A stretch of DNA of 48,572 nt, from assembly GCA_035716005.1 (NCBI GenBank), contig DASTKG010000152.1, positions 1 to 48,572 on the forward strand, given 5' to 3'. The position numbers and the translations under genes are program-made. This document shows positions 8,608 through 16,202 of this stretch, piece after piece; positions within the stretch are counted from its first letter, which is position 1, and every line of letters begins with the position of its first letter. This stretch comes from SZUA-252 sp035716005. GTDB lineage: Bacteria > Eisenbacteria > RBG-16-71-46 > SZUA-252. A model generated the notes under the pieces. The model saw only the letters and a program-made list of their open reading frames with translations, did no database searches and was not told the DNA's origin.

Positions 8608-9402
8608 TCAGCGCGGCGCCGAGGCGCCCGGAGCGTGAATCGTCGTGAGAAAGTTTTCCCACTGCTTCGAGTGCGTCGTCAGGGAATCGATCAGCTCGGC
8701 CCCCGATTCCTCGATGTCGATGACGAACTTGTCGATGCGGGAGACGAAGTAGTTGTGCGCGGCTTGAACCGGGATGGCGACGATGAGCCCAGCCGCCGTC
8801 GTGATGAGCGCCTCGTAGATGCCGGTCGCGACGAGCTTCGCCGAGACTTCCTCCGCCGCCGCGATCGCCTCGAAGGCGTGGATCATCCCCGACACCGTTC
8901 CCAGGAATCCGAGCAGGGGGGCGATGTTGGCGACGGTCGCGAGCCAGATCAGCCCCCGCTCGAGCACGGCGATCTCGATGGAGGCCGCGCTCTCGATCGC
9001 CTTCTCCACCGCCTCGGGTCCGCGCTTGGCGCGCGCCAGCCCCGAGTGTAGGACGGCCGCGATCGGCCCTCGTCGCGCGTGAAGCATGCGCTGCGCCGCG
9101 TCGAGCCCCTGGTCCTGGAGCGTGTGCAGCAGCTCGCTCATGAGTCGCCGCGAGTCGGTCCTCGCCCTCGCGAAGAACCACGCGCGCTCGATGATGAGGG
9201 CCAGGCCGACGACGGAGCAGAGGAGGATCGGGTGCATGAAGACGCCCCCGGTCCAGTAGAGCTCGATCAGTCCGCTCTCGTGCGGGACGCGCCCCTGCGC
9301 GAGAGCCTCCGCGGCCGGGATGGCGATGGACGCCGCCAGGAGGGCGACGATGCCCCGGAACAGATTGCGGCGAGAGAGATTGCCGGGCGGACGCATGACC
9401 AT
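8608..9402 (-). CDS. ExbB/TolQ/MotA-type proton channel protein (second set)
   Basis: 264 residues. An N-terminal hydrophobic leader (about 15-36, GIVALLAASIAIPAAEALAQ) resembles a cleaved signal peptide, a common extension in MotA/TolQ/ExbB proteins of Bacteroidetes-like lineages. Three helices follow, at about 54-75, 150-175 and 190-215. The second contains ANIAPLLGFLGTVSGMIHAF, the ExbB signature. ATG at 9402 has GGGAGGA about 9 bases upstream. A second ATG at 9396 lies 8 bases after a possible -10 element and could be used by a leaderless transcript. The gene opens the second exb-tonB set and forms the channel scaffold for the two ExbD proteins. Confidence 0.92.
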   Translation of the reverse strand: MVMRPPGNLSRRNLFRGIVALLAASIAIPAAEALAQGRVPHESGLIELYWTGGVFMHPILLCSVVGLALIIERAWFFARARTDSRRLMSELLHTLQDQGLDAAQRMLHARRGPIAAVLHSGLARAKRGPEAVEKAIESAASIEIAVLERGLIWLATVANIAPLLGFLGTVSGMIHAFEAIAAAEEVSAKLVATGIYEALITTAAGLIVAIPVQAAHNYFVSRIDKFVIDIEESGAELIDSLTTHSKQWENFLTTIHAPGASAPR

Positions 9403-9404
9403 TC

Positions 9405-9434
9405 AGGCTATTCCTCCCGCTCCGGGCCTGTCAA
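9405..9434 (-). promoter_or_regulatory. Candidate promoter before the second exbB
   Basis: On the minus strand a consensus -35 TTGACA (9434-9429) is followed after 18 bases by TAGCCT (9410-9405, TANNNT form). It lies in the 80-base gap between the second tonB and exbB. A six-pair stem (9424-9429 with 9440-9445) overlaps the -35, so the same bases may also form an intercistronic hairpin. The elements are seen directly, but sigma-factor preference in this organism is unknown. Confidence 0.35.
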
Positions 9435-9482
9435 CGAAAAGGCCCTCCCGCCGGTCCCGACGGCGTCCATGCCGGCACCCGG

Positions 9483-10232
9483 CTAGTGGAGCCGAAAGAG
9501 AATCGGGATCGCGACCCATGCGGCGACCGGCCGGCCGTTCCAACGGGCCGGACGGAACTTCCAGGCCCGCACGGCCTTCACCGCCTCCTCCGAGAGGTTC
9601 CGATCCCCCTCCTTCACCCGGACGTTCAGGACGCGCCCGTCGCGCGCCACGAGCGCCTCCACGACGACGCGCCCCTCGATTCCGGCCTCCCGTGCCCATT
9701 CGGGGTAGTGCGGTTCCGGCGCGACGATGGGGACGGGCGGGTCCTCGTAGAGGGACGGGACGTCCGAATCGCCCGGCTCCGCTCCACCTCCCGCGACGAG
9801 CGCGGGCTCGGATCCCCCGCCGTTTCGGCCCGCCGATGGGCCCCCGACCGGCTTCGTGCCGTCGATCGGAAGCGACGGCGTCACGATGTCGAAATCGCGA
9901 TCCTCCGGGAGCGCCTGGCGAGGAACCGGCTCGGGCGTCCCCCGGTCCGCGGCGCGCCCCGACGAACCCGAATCCAATCGCAGCGGCTCGAGCGTGAGCA
10001 CGTCGATCGGCGGACTCAGGACGACACGAATCGGGCGCGCGAGGAGGTCCTCTCCGCCCGAACGCGCCGAAGCGATCAGAAAGAGAGCGAGCGCGGCGGC
10101 GTGGATTCCGCCCGAGAGAGCGAGAGAGAGGGTCGGGGCGCGGCGGGCGTGCCCCGTCGCGGGATCGCCGGGAAGGGCGATCACCGCGGAGGCAATGGAG
10201 CGAAACGGGCTGCGCAGCAGGATGCCGGACAT
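9483..10232 (-). CDS. TonB-like energy transducer (second copy)
   Basis: 249 residues, ATG at 10232 with AGGGGAT about 5 bases upstream. Basic head, one helix at about 34-56 with His44 (LSGGIHAAALALFLIA), a Pro/Gly/Arg-rich periplasmic linker, and a TonB C-terminal domain from about 168 (YPEWAREAGIEGRVVVEALV to WVAIPILFRLH). It shares the acidic segment YEDPPVPI with the first TonB (YEDEPVPV), so the two are likely duplicates. It lies between the two exb sets, after a strong hairpin that follows the first tonB. It could serve either motor. Confidence 0.9.
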   Translation of the reverse strand: MSGILLRSPFRSIASAVIALPGDPATGHARRAPTLSLALSGGIHAAALALFLIASARSGGEDLLARPIRVVLSPPIDVLTLEPLRLDSGSSGRAADRGTPEPVPRQALPEDRDFDIVTPSLPIDGTKPVGGPSAGRNGGGSEPALVAGGGAEPGDSDVPSLYEDPPVPIVAPEPHYPEWAREAGIEGRVVVEALVARDGRVLNVRVKEGDRNLSEEAVKAVRAWKFRPARWNGRPVAAWVAIPILFRLH

Positions 10233-10262
10233 ATCGATCCCCTTTTCGTCCCGGCGACGGCA

Positions 10263-10277
10263 CCGCCGATACGGCGG
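10263..10277. repeat. Small perfect hairpin upstream of the second tonB
   Basis: CCGCCG at 10263-10268 and CGGCGG at 10272-10277 are perfect complements around a three-base loop ATA. It sits about 30 bases before the tonB start at 10232, inside the untranslated gap, and could shape that leader. It is short and GC-rich, so a chance origin is possible. Confidence 0.4.
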
Positions 10278-10307
10278 CTCGAAGGGGGGCGGGGGGATTC
10301 CGGCGCG

Positions 10308-10334
10308 CAGCGACTCCGGCGGGCGGAGTCGCTG
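10308..10334. terminator. Strong 11-bp perfect hairpin between two tonB genes
   Basis: Arms CAGCGACTCCG (10308-10318) and CGGAGTCGCTG (10324-10334) pair perfectly around the loop GCGGG. It begins 12 bases after the stop of the first tonB. On the transcribed minus strand it is followed by CGCGCCGG, with no U run, so it is not a classic intrinsic terminator. It may still be a pause site, a 3' stability element or a partial terminator that lowers expression of the downstream Ton set. Confidence 0.55.
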
Positions 10335-10346
10335 GTCGCTTGCTTC

Positions 10347-11060
10347 TTAGAAGTGGAAGTCTACGGGAACCTCCACCCAGACGGCCACCGGCTTGTTGTT
10401 GCTCAAGGCCGGCTTGAAGACCCACTTCTTGACGGCGTCCATGGCCGCATCGTTGAGGCCCGTGACGCCCTTCGCCACCTTCACGTTCTTGACGCGCCCG
10501 TCCTTCCCGACGAGCACGTGCAGGACGACTTTACCCTGGATCTGCGCTTCGCGAGCGAATTCGGGATACGCCGGCTGCACCGTGGTGACGGGAACCGGTT
10601 CGTCCTCGTAGTAGACGAATTCGCCCTGCTGCGGCAGATCGTCGCTGGCGGCGATGACGAGGGAGTCCTTCCCGCTTCCGGATCCGAACCCGACCGGCGC
10701 CATCGACGCCGCGATCTCCTGCTGCGTCATGATCGTCTGCTCGGGGGCCTGCGCGTCCGGCACGGGCGTCGGAATACCGATCGTCGGCTTCGCGACATCC
10801 ATCACCGGCGTGACCACGGGAGGTGGAGGAGCCGACGAGAGCGGGGGCGGAGCCGGGAGCGTCTCCATGCGGATGACGCGCCCCGTGTACTCGGCCTCGT
10901 CCTTCGGCTTGATGTACGTGCTTCCCACGTAGATCCCGATCAGCAGCAGATGGAGCCCGCACGAAATCAGGATGGCGTTTCGCAGGAATCGCTGCGAATT
11001 CGCCTTGAGGTCGGCCGCCCCCATCGGGACGCGATCGAAAGTGCTCGTCGCGGCCGTCAT
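10347..11060 (-). CDS. TonB-like energy transducer (first copy)
   Basis: 237 residues. An upstream open frame exists, but ATG at 11060 overlaps the exbD stop as TAATG and gives a normal TonB. Cytoplasmic head, one helix at about 27-49 with His37 (LISCGLHLLLIGIYVG), then a Pro-rich linker (ETLPAPPPLSSAPPPPVV) as in canonical TonB. The acidic segment YEDEPVPVTTVQPAYP leads into the TonB C-terminal domain (about 155-237). It completes the first exbB-exbD-exbD-tonB set and transmits proton-motive force across the periplasm. Its partner receptors are not in this window. Confidence 0.93.
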   Translation of the reverse strand: MTAATSTFDRVPMGAADLKANSQRFLRNAILISCGLHLLLIGIYVGSTYIKPKDEAEYTGRVIRMETLPAPPPLSSAPPPPVVTPVMDVAKPTIGIPTPVPDAQAPEQTIMTQQEIAASMAPVGFGSGSGKDSLVIAASDDLPQQGEFVYYEDEPVPVTTVQPAYPEFAREAQIQGKVVLHVLVGKDGRVKNVKVAKGVTGLNDAAMDAVKKWVFKPALSNNKPVAVWVEVPVDFHF

Positions 11061-11578
11061 TAGAGCGCCTCCACTTCGGCCTTCTCCTTCGGCTCGAGCG
11101 GAGCCAGGGAGAAGCGGTTCAATTCGGCGAACTGCAGCTGGTCGATGAGATCGACCATGTACTTGTATCTCGCGGCCCGGTCGATCTTCACGAGGACGAC
11201 GAGCTTCGGATTCGCCTTCCCCTGCTCCTTGAATAGCTTGCTCAGATCGCCCCACTGCGACTCCGCGTACGCGTTCTTCCCGATCGCCCAGAACACCCGG
11301 ACGCGATCCTGCGCCTTGTCGGCTGGCGCGATGACGCGAACCGTCATCACGTTCGACTCGGCGATCTCGACCTTCGCCTTCGGATCGGGCGGAAGGGTGA
11401 TCTCGAGCGCTTGGGGCTTCCGGAAAACGGTGGTGCACATGAAGAAGATCAGGAGCAGGAACGCGACGTCGACCATCGGGGTCATGTCGATCTTGACGCC
11501 GATGCGCTTCGCCGAGCGCTTCTTCAGCCCGCCCTTCTTTTTACCGCCTTTTGCTTCTGGAGTGTCTACCGCACCCAT
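11060..11578 (-). CDS. ExbD/TolR biopolymer transport protein (first set, distal)
   Basis: 172 residues, longer than usual. The N-terminus is a Lys/Gly-rich stretch (GGKKKGGLKKRSAKR) before the canonical IDMTPMVDVAFLLLIFFM helix. That motif contains the essential Asp, here in standard context. The periplasmic domain (about 55-160) includes FWAIGKNAYAESQWGDLSKL and ends with an acidic tail (KEKAEVEAL). It pairs with the upstream exbD (34-base gap) and shares one base with the following tonB. Predicted inner-membrane stator subunit of the first Ton motor. Confidence 0.93.
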   Translation of the reverse strand: MGAVDTPEAKGGKKKGGLKKRSAKRIGVKIDMTPMVDVAFLLLIFFMCTTVFRKPQALEITLPPDPKAKVEIAESNVMTVRVIAPADKAQDRVRVFWAIGKNAYAESQWGDLSKLFKEQGKANPKLVVLVKIDRAARYKYMVDLIDQLQFAELNRFSLAPLEPKEKAEVEAL

Positions 11579-11611
11579 CGGTGGCGCTTCCTCTCGAACG
11601 AAACGGAGGGA

Positions 11612-12055
11612 CTAGTGAACGAGCGCGGACTTCTCGCTCTTCAGGAGCTCCGTGACGAGGCTGAACGTGATCGTATTCGTCTTCTGCATGGTGGCCATCA
11701 CGTCTTCCATCACGCCGTAGTCGCTGTCCTTGTCCGCCTTGATGGCGACGCGCAGCCGCGGATTGCGCCGCCGCTGATCGATCACCAACTGCTCGAGGCT
11801 GGCCATGTCGGTGTCCTGCTGCGGATTCTTGCCGAGCTGCCAGTAGAGCCGCGAATCCTTGTCGATCGCGAGGACCAGGACGTCCGACTCCGGCACCTTC
11901 AGATTGGAGTGACTGTCCGGGAGCGTGATCGGCGCCTTCTGCGGCGGATCGAACTGCGAGGTCGACATGAAGAAGATCAGGAGCAGGAAGGCGACGTCGA
12001 CCATGGGCGTCATGTCGATCTTGATGCCGACCCGCTTCATCCTCTTTGCGGACAT
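11612..12055 (-). CDS. ExbD/TolR biopolymer transport protein (first set, proximal)
   Basis: 147 residues. Basic head (MSAKRMKRVGIK) then the classical DMTPMVDVAFLLLIFFMST helix with the proton-path Asp. The periplasmic domain follows (about 45-140), including YWQLGKNPQQDTD and ending SEKSALVH. The start directly abuts the exbB stop (12056), so translation is probably coupled. The first-set ExbD pair keeps the standard motif, in contrast to the second set. It is a predicted peptidoglycan-facing or TonB-facing stator component in the inner membrane. Confidence 0.94.
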   Translation of the reverse strand: MSAKRMKRVGIKIDMTPMVDVAFLLLIFFMSTSQFDPPQKAPITLPDSHSNLKVPESDVLVLAIDKDSRLYWQLGKNPQQDTDMASLEQLVIDQRRRNPRLRVAIKADKDSDYGVMEDVMATMQKTNTITFSLVTELLKSEKSALVH

Positions 12056-12778
12056 TTACTTGCCTGCTTCCTTGATCGCCAGGACTTCGATGACTTCGAG
12101 CGTCGCCTCGTCCATGCCGTAATTGAAGTTGTCGATCATGGTCGTGAAGACGTTGTAGAGAACGATCGAGAAGATGGCCACGAAGAGGCCGCCGGCCGTG
12201 TTGATGAGGGCCTCGGAGATACCGACGGCGAGCTTCACGGCGTCGACCGATCCGGCCGTGCCGAGGGCCGCGAACGACCGGATCATCCCGATGACCGTCC
12301 CGAGAAGTCCGACCATCGTGGCGATCGAAGCGATCGTCGCCAGCGCGATCAGGTTCCGCTCGAGGAGCGGCACTTCGAGCATGTTCGCCTCCTCCATCGC
12401 CTTCTGGACCTCCTGGATCTTCTGCTGGCGATCCATCGGGGCGCCCCGAACGACGAGGTAGCGGTCGAGGCCGGCGCGAAGGACGTTCGCGAGCGAGCCG
12501 CGCTGCTTGGCGCAGAGCTCGGCGGCGCCGTCGATGTCGAGGGCGTCGATCTTCTGGCGGACCTTCTTCATGAAGACGGGAGCCGGCTCCTTCCCCTTCG
12601 CGCGCGACAGGGTGAAGAGACGCTCGAACACGAATGCGACCGACATGATGGAGAGCATGATGAGCCCCGCGACGAGCGGGCCGCCCTTTTGGATGTACTC
12701 GGGCAGGAATTGGAAGATCACGATCGCGATCCCGAGCGCGACCACCGCGAGGATGGTGACGAACAAACCCTGTCTCAC
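12056..12778 (-). CDS. ExbB/TolQ/MotA-type proton channel protein (first set)
   Basis: 240 residues from GTG at 12778, chosen because CAGGAGGA lies 7 bases upstream. An upstream TTG at 12853 would add 25 residues without a ribosome site and would place the ribosome site inside the gene. Three main helices: about 5-25 with a further segment at 36-55, 135-165 (IATMVGLLGTVIGMIRSF, the ExbB signature) and 185-215 (LINTAGGLFVAIFSIVLYN). It is the channel scaffold of the first Ton motor and opens the exbB-exbD-exbD-tonB set. It lies 88 bases after a STAS gene, with a candidate promoter between them. Confidence 0.94.
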   Translation of the reverse strand: MRQGLFVTILAVVALGIAIVIFQFLPEYIQKGGPLVAGLIMLSIMSVAFVFERLFTLSRAKGKEPAPVFMKKVRQKIDALDIDGAAELCAKQRGSLANVLRAGLDRYLVVRGAPMDRQQKIQEVQKAMEEANMLEVPLLERNLIALATIASIATMVGLLGTVIGMIRSFAALGTAGSVDAVKLAVGISEALINTAGGLFVAIFSIVLYNVFTTMIDNFNYGMDEATLEVIEVLAIKEAGK

Positions 12779-12823
12779 TTCGAAGTCCTCCTGAATTAGG
12801 TTTGGGGGGCGAACCGACCGACG

Positions 12824-12853
12824 AGTATGCCCCAGCGGGGCCGCGACCGGCAA
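12824..12853 (-). promoter_or_regulatory. Candidate promoter before the first exbB
   Basis: On the minus strand TTGCCG (12853-12848) and CATACT (12829-12824) are separated by 18 bases, each four of six matches to the -35 and -10 consensus. A short GCCCC/GGGGC stem (12829-12841) overlaps the spacer. Position fits a start for the exb-tonB transcript about 40 bases before the ribosome site. Weak matches, so only a candidate. Confidence 0.3.
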
Positions 12854-12866
12854 CCCTTCCTTCCGG

Positions 12867-13205
12867 CTACTTGAAACTCGCGAGAGCCTCCGCCTCCTCG
12901 TCGAACACCTCGAAGACGAGGGAGAGTTTCGTCACGACGAAGATGCTCTGGATCTTCTTGTCCACCGCGCAAAGCTTCAGCTTCGCGTCGCGCTTCGAAT
13001 AGGTGGCGTGCCCGGCGATCAGCACCCCGAGGGACACGCTGTTCATGAACGTCGTCTGCCCCAGATTGATGAGCAGCTTGCGGTTGCCTGCCTCGGCCAG
13101 TTCCTTGATCTTCGCCTGGAGCTCGTCCGTCTCCTTGCCGCCCAACAGCATGCCCTTGGGGGTGAGGATCGTGACGTCTCCCGCGGTCCGGACATCCAAA
13201 CTCAT
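12867..13205 (-). CDS. STAS-domain anti-sigma-factor-antagonist-like protein
   Basis: 112 residues, a single STAS domain across the whole protein, with AAGGAGG upstream of the ATG. The family (SpoIIAA, RsbV) binds HPK/anti-sigma kinases when a loop Ser is unphosphorylated. The loop here reads FMNSVSLGVL. Relative to the usual FMDSSGLGV it keeps the phosphoacceptor position (Ser56), but the preceding Asp is Asn55 and the following Ser-Gly is Val-Ser. The switch could therefore behave differently, or be phosphorylated by an unusual kinase. No anti-sigma kinase, phosphatase or sigma factor is encoded nearby. It lies 44 bases after the TPR gene and upstream of the Ton array, so it may be a regulator or membrane-complex adaptor for that module. 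Confidence 0.85.
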   Translation of the reverse strand: MSLDVRTAGDVTILTPKGMLLGGKETDELQAKIKELAEAGNRKLLINLGQTTFMNSVSLGVLIAGHATYSKRDAKLKLCAVDKKIQSIFVVTKLSLVFEVFDEEAEALASFK

Positions 13206-13249
13206 CGCGCCTCCTTGACGTGGTTCGGCGGCAAGCCCGCCGGGTGCCG

Positions 13250-15082
13250 CTATTGCCCGCCCGCCGCCTGCGCGGCGGCCCGGGCCTGCTGTTTCGCTTC
13301 AAAATCGCGCAACAACTGCAGACCTTGGGAAGCCTGTTGGTTCGTCGGATCGATCTCCAGCGCCCGGTTGAATTCTTCCTTCGCGCGCGCGAGGTCCTTG
13401 CACTTCACGTACGTCTGCCCCAGCCAGACATGCCCCTGAACGTGCTCGGGGTCCATCTGCGTGGCCTGCACGAAGTAGGGCGCCGCGTCGCCGCAGCGAT
13501 CCATGAGCAGGAGGGCGAGGCCCGCGCCGCGCTGCGCGTCGGCGCTCGACGAATCGGCCAGGATCGCCGCCTGATACGTCTCGTAGGCCACCGGAAGCGA
13601 GTCGGGCTCCATCGTGAGGAGCGTCTGCCCGACCCAGATGAGGGTCCGGGCGTCGTCCGGCTTCAGGGCCAGGGAACGCCGGAAGGTCTCGATCGCGCCC
13701 GACTTCTCGCCTCCCTGCAGCTGGCAGAGACCGAGGTTCAGGAGCGCCGGGACGAAGGTCGAGTCGTATTCGAGGGTGCGCCGGAAGTACGGCACGGCGG
13801 AGCCGTAGTCGCGCGACGTGAAGAGGAGCAGCCCGATCTGGAAGCTGGCGTCCTTCGCGAGCGACGAGTCCTGCTCCACGGCGGCGCGCAGGAGCGGCAG
13901 CGCCTTCCCGGAATCGGGGATCGCGGCGAAGAGTCCGCCGATCTTCAGCTTCTCCGCCGGCTCGATGGAGTCGGCGACGGCCACGTACTTGTCGCAGGCC
14001 GCCACGGCCTGCTCGCGCGAGTCGGAGCCCTGCTCGGTGTAGAGCTTGCAGAGGGCGCCGAGCACCTCGGGCAGATCGGGCTTCAGCTCGTTCGCCTTCT
14101 CGAGGAACGTGATCGCGTTGATGCGGTCGCCCCGGTCGCGGCTGCCGCTCAGAGCCTTGCCGAGCTCGAGATAACCGGTCACGTCGTCCGGGCGAAGCTC
14201 CGTGTACTTCGTGAACTTCTCGGCCGCGTCGCTCGGGCGCTTCGCTCGGGCGAAGAGCCGCCCCGATTCGAGGTAGGCCGGCGCGTACGTGGAATCGACG
14301 GTGACCGACTTCTGGAACGCGGCGAGCCCCGCGTTGAACTCGTTCATCCCGACGAGCGCCTTGCCGTAGAGGTAGTAGGGCTCGGGGTTGTTCGGATCGA
14401 GCTCGCTGGCGCGCCCGTACTCGGGGGCCGCCAAAACCGGGATCTTCTTCCGGTCGTAGAATCCGCCGAAATCCATGCGGACGCGGAGGCTGTTGGGATC
14501 GGTCTCCCGCGCGCGGATGAAGAGCTCCTCGGCGGCCTTCAGGTCGCCCTTCCCTTCGACCGCGAGCGCGGTGCCCGCGAGGAAGAGGGCCCGCCCCTGC
14601 TTCAGCAGCGTCCCCTTCCGGAAGACCTTCTCGGCCTCATCGTACCGCTTGTCCTTCAGGTAGGCCTGGCCCAGGGAGTAGAGAGCGCCGGGATCCTTCG
14701 GACCGTACTTCACGGCCTCCTCGAGCTTCGCCGTACCCTCGGGAATCTTCCCCTGCTTGCGAAGGAGATTGCCGAGGCCCGTGAGCGCTTCCGGATATTT
14801 CGGCTGGTTCTGCAGCGCGACCTCGTACTGCACCTTCGCGCTGTCGGGCTTGCCGAGCTTCTCGAGGGCGGAGGCGATGAAATAGTGAGGGCGCGGGCTG
14901 TTCGGATCGAGTCGCTCGGCCTGGCTGAAGAGTTCGAGCGCCTTGTCGGCCTTGCCGTCCTTCAACGCCTGGACGCCCTGTTTGATCAGGTCGCCCGACG
15001 AAAGGGCGAACGCCAGGGGCGCCGAGAGCGCCAGGGCGGCCGCGATCAAGACGAGGACTCCACGGGAACGAAGCAGGTTCAC
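13250..15082 (-). CDS. Large tetratricopeptide-repeat protein, probably exported
   Basis: 610 residues from GTG at 15082, overlapping the upstream lipoprotein stop as GTGA and preceded by GGAGGGAGA. Upstream open frame to 15976 is only the shadow of that gene. A signal or anchor segment (about 9-27, VLVLIAAALALSAPLAFA) precedes at least a dozen consecutive TPR units, for example ADKALELFSQAERLDPNSPR, KYPEALTGLGNLLRKQGKIP and DLARAKEEFNRALEIDPTNQ near the C-terminus. It ends with an Ala/Gln tail. TPR solenoids are protein-interaction scaffolds. Its place between a PstS-like lipoprotein and a STAS protein, next to ExbB/ExbD/TonB, suggests a periplasmic scaffold for that system. Confidence 0.9.
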   Translation of the reverse strand: MNLLRSRGVLVLIAAALALSAPLAFALSSGDLIKQGVQALKDGKADKALELFSQAERLDPNSPRPHYFIASALEKLGKPDSAKVQYEVALQNQPKYPEALTGLGNLLRKQGKIPEGTAKLEEAVKYGPKDPGALYSLGQAYLKDKRYDEAEKVFRKGTLLKQGRALFLAGTALAVEGKGDLKAAEELFIRARETDPNSLRVRMDFGGFYDRKKIPVLAAPEYGRASELDPNNPEPYYLYGKALVGMNEFNAGLAAFQKSVTVDSTYAPAYLESGRLFARAKRPSDAAEKFTKYTELRPDDVTGYLELGKALSGSRDRGDRINAITFLEKANELKPDLPEVLGALCKLYTEQGSDSREQAVAACDKYVAVADSIEPAEKLKIGGLFAAIPDSGKALPLLRAAVEQDSSLAKDASFQIGLLLFTSRDYGSAVPYFRRTLEYDSTFVPALLNLGLCQLQGGEKSGAIETFRRSLALKPDDARTLIWVGQTLLTMEPDSLPVAYETYQAAILADSSSADAQRGAGLALLLMDRCGDAAPYFVQATQMDPEHVQGHVWLGQTYVKCKDLARAKEEFNRALEIDPTNQQASQGLQLLRDFEAKQQARAAAQAAGGQ

Positions 15083-16017
15083 TCTCCCTCCTCTACGGTC
15101 CGGACGATCCGGATGGGAACGGTCGCGGGGGCGTAACCGTGACGGGCCAGGATCTGCTGCCCGTCGACGCTGGACACGAACGTGACGAAGTCGGCCGCGC
15201 TCTCGCGCAGCTCCCTCGGGGTGGCGATGGCGAGGCTTCGAAGGAGCGGGTAGCGGCGCTCGAGGAGACGCTCGCGGTCGAACGGAACGTACGCGAACCC
15301 CTTGGCCGGCGCGACGCGAAGCGCGCGCACCTTGTCGGTGACGAAGGGACGCGAGAGAAGCCCGATGGCGTTCGGCCTCTCGGCCACGACCCGCGCGATC
15401 TCCTCCTCCGAGTCGAGCGCGTAGATCGTGGTCGCGTACGCGGAATCGGCGAGGAGCGCCTGCTGGCCGAATTCGTAGAGACCGAGCCGCGGGGCCCCGG
15501 TGATCGCCATGATTTCGCCGCCCGCGCGCCAACCGAACGCCGACCAGGCCGACGACTTTCCCGAGTAGATCTGGGCGAGCTCGGTGCGCGAGAGTTGCTC
15601 GATCGGCGACGCGGGATTCACGACCACCGCCACGCCGTCCCACGCGATCGGAAACGAGCGCAGGCCGTCCTTGGTGACGGCGGCCTCCACTTCCGGATCG
15701 GTCAGATCTCGCATCAGCAGTGCCATGCCCACTTCTCCATTCACCAATTGCTCCATCCCCTCGGCGGAACCGTTCGCGCGAAGCACGATCGAATCGGCCT
15801 TCGGATAGCGTTCGCGGAACGCCAGAATCTGCGCCCGGAGCATCGGTGCTGCGTACTCGGTTCCGGCGAGAACGATCGGAGCGGGGGGGGCTTCCTGGCG
15901 AGGGGGTGCCGGCGACGCGCAGGACCCGATCCCGACAAGGGCGACCACCAGCGCCGCCCCCTGCGGCCGGATGCACCCGGCCCGGATCCTACGGCTCACG
16001 CTCGCGAGCCTAGCCAT
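15079..16017 (-). CDS. PstS-like substrate-binding lipoprotein
   Basis: About 312 residues from ATG at 16017. TTG at 16035 and GTG at 15999 are alternatives. The N-terminus is basic, then hydrophobic (AALVVALVGIGSC), with a plausible lipobox IGSC, so the protein is probably a lipoprotein. The mature part resembles a PBP-like/PstS fold: LAGTEYAAPMLRAQILAFRE, GSAEGMEQLVNGEVGMAL (cf. the phosphate-loop SGxG and xMS/R regions), DGVAVVVNPASPIEQLSRTE, and the closing region ADFVTFVSSVDGQQILARHG. PstS binds phosphate for the Pst importer. No PstC, PstA or PstB lies here, so ligand and role are uncertain. It heads the lipoprotein-TPR-STAS group. Confidence 0.8.
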   Translation of the reverse strand: MARLASVSRRIRAGCIRPQGAALVVALVGIGSCASPAPPRQEAPPAPIVLAGTEYAAPMLRAQILAFRERYPKADSIVLRANGSAEGMEQLVNGEVGMALLMRDLTDPEVEAAVTKDGLRSFPIAWDGVAVVVNPASPIEQLSRTELAQIYSGKSSAWSAFGWRAGGEIMAITGAPRLGLYEFGQQALLADSAYATTIYALDSEEEIARVVAERPNAIGLLSRPFVTDKVRALRVAPAKGFAYVPFDRERLLERRYPLLRSLAIATPRELRESAADFVTFVSSVDGQQILARHGYAPATVPIRIVRTVEEGE

Positions 16018-16035
16018 CACCCTGCTGCCTGTCAA
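16007..16035 (-). promoter_or_regulatory. Candidate internal promoter at the lipoprotein start
   Basis: Minus strand TTGACA (16035-16030), 17-base spacer, TAGGCT (16012-16007). The expected start point, about 7 bases on, falls at a GTG (15999-15997) in frame with the gene. This would give a leaderless mRNA for a protein beginning MSRRIRAG. It overlaps the TTG and ATG candidate starts, so at most one interpretation is right. Confidence 0.3.
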
Positions 16036-16202
16036 GTTACTGCGCCATCACTTCCATGTTTCGACCGCGTTGCGTAGAGCCTCCGCGGCTCTTCGTTTAG
16101 GTACTACCCCGGCCGAGGAGCGGCAATTCCCGGCTATTTACGACGCGCCCCGAAATTCCGGCGAAAGGGCGGCGCAACTCCAAGTCGCCAAATGGAATCG
16201 GG

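Noticed and set aside
13220..15136. 638-residue plus-strand open frame opposite the TPR gene
   Set aside because: No signal peptide, repeats or motifs; mirrors codon bias of the TPR gene.
15079..16017. A standard phosphate importer
   Set aside because: Only a PstS-like binding protein is present; no PstA, PstB, PstC or PhoU in the window.
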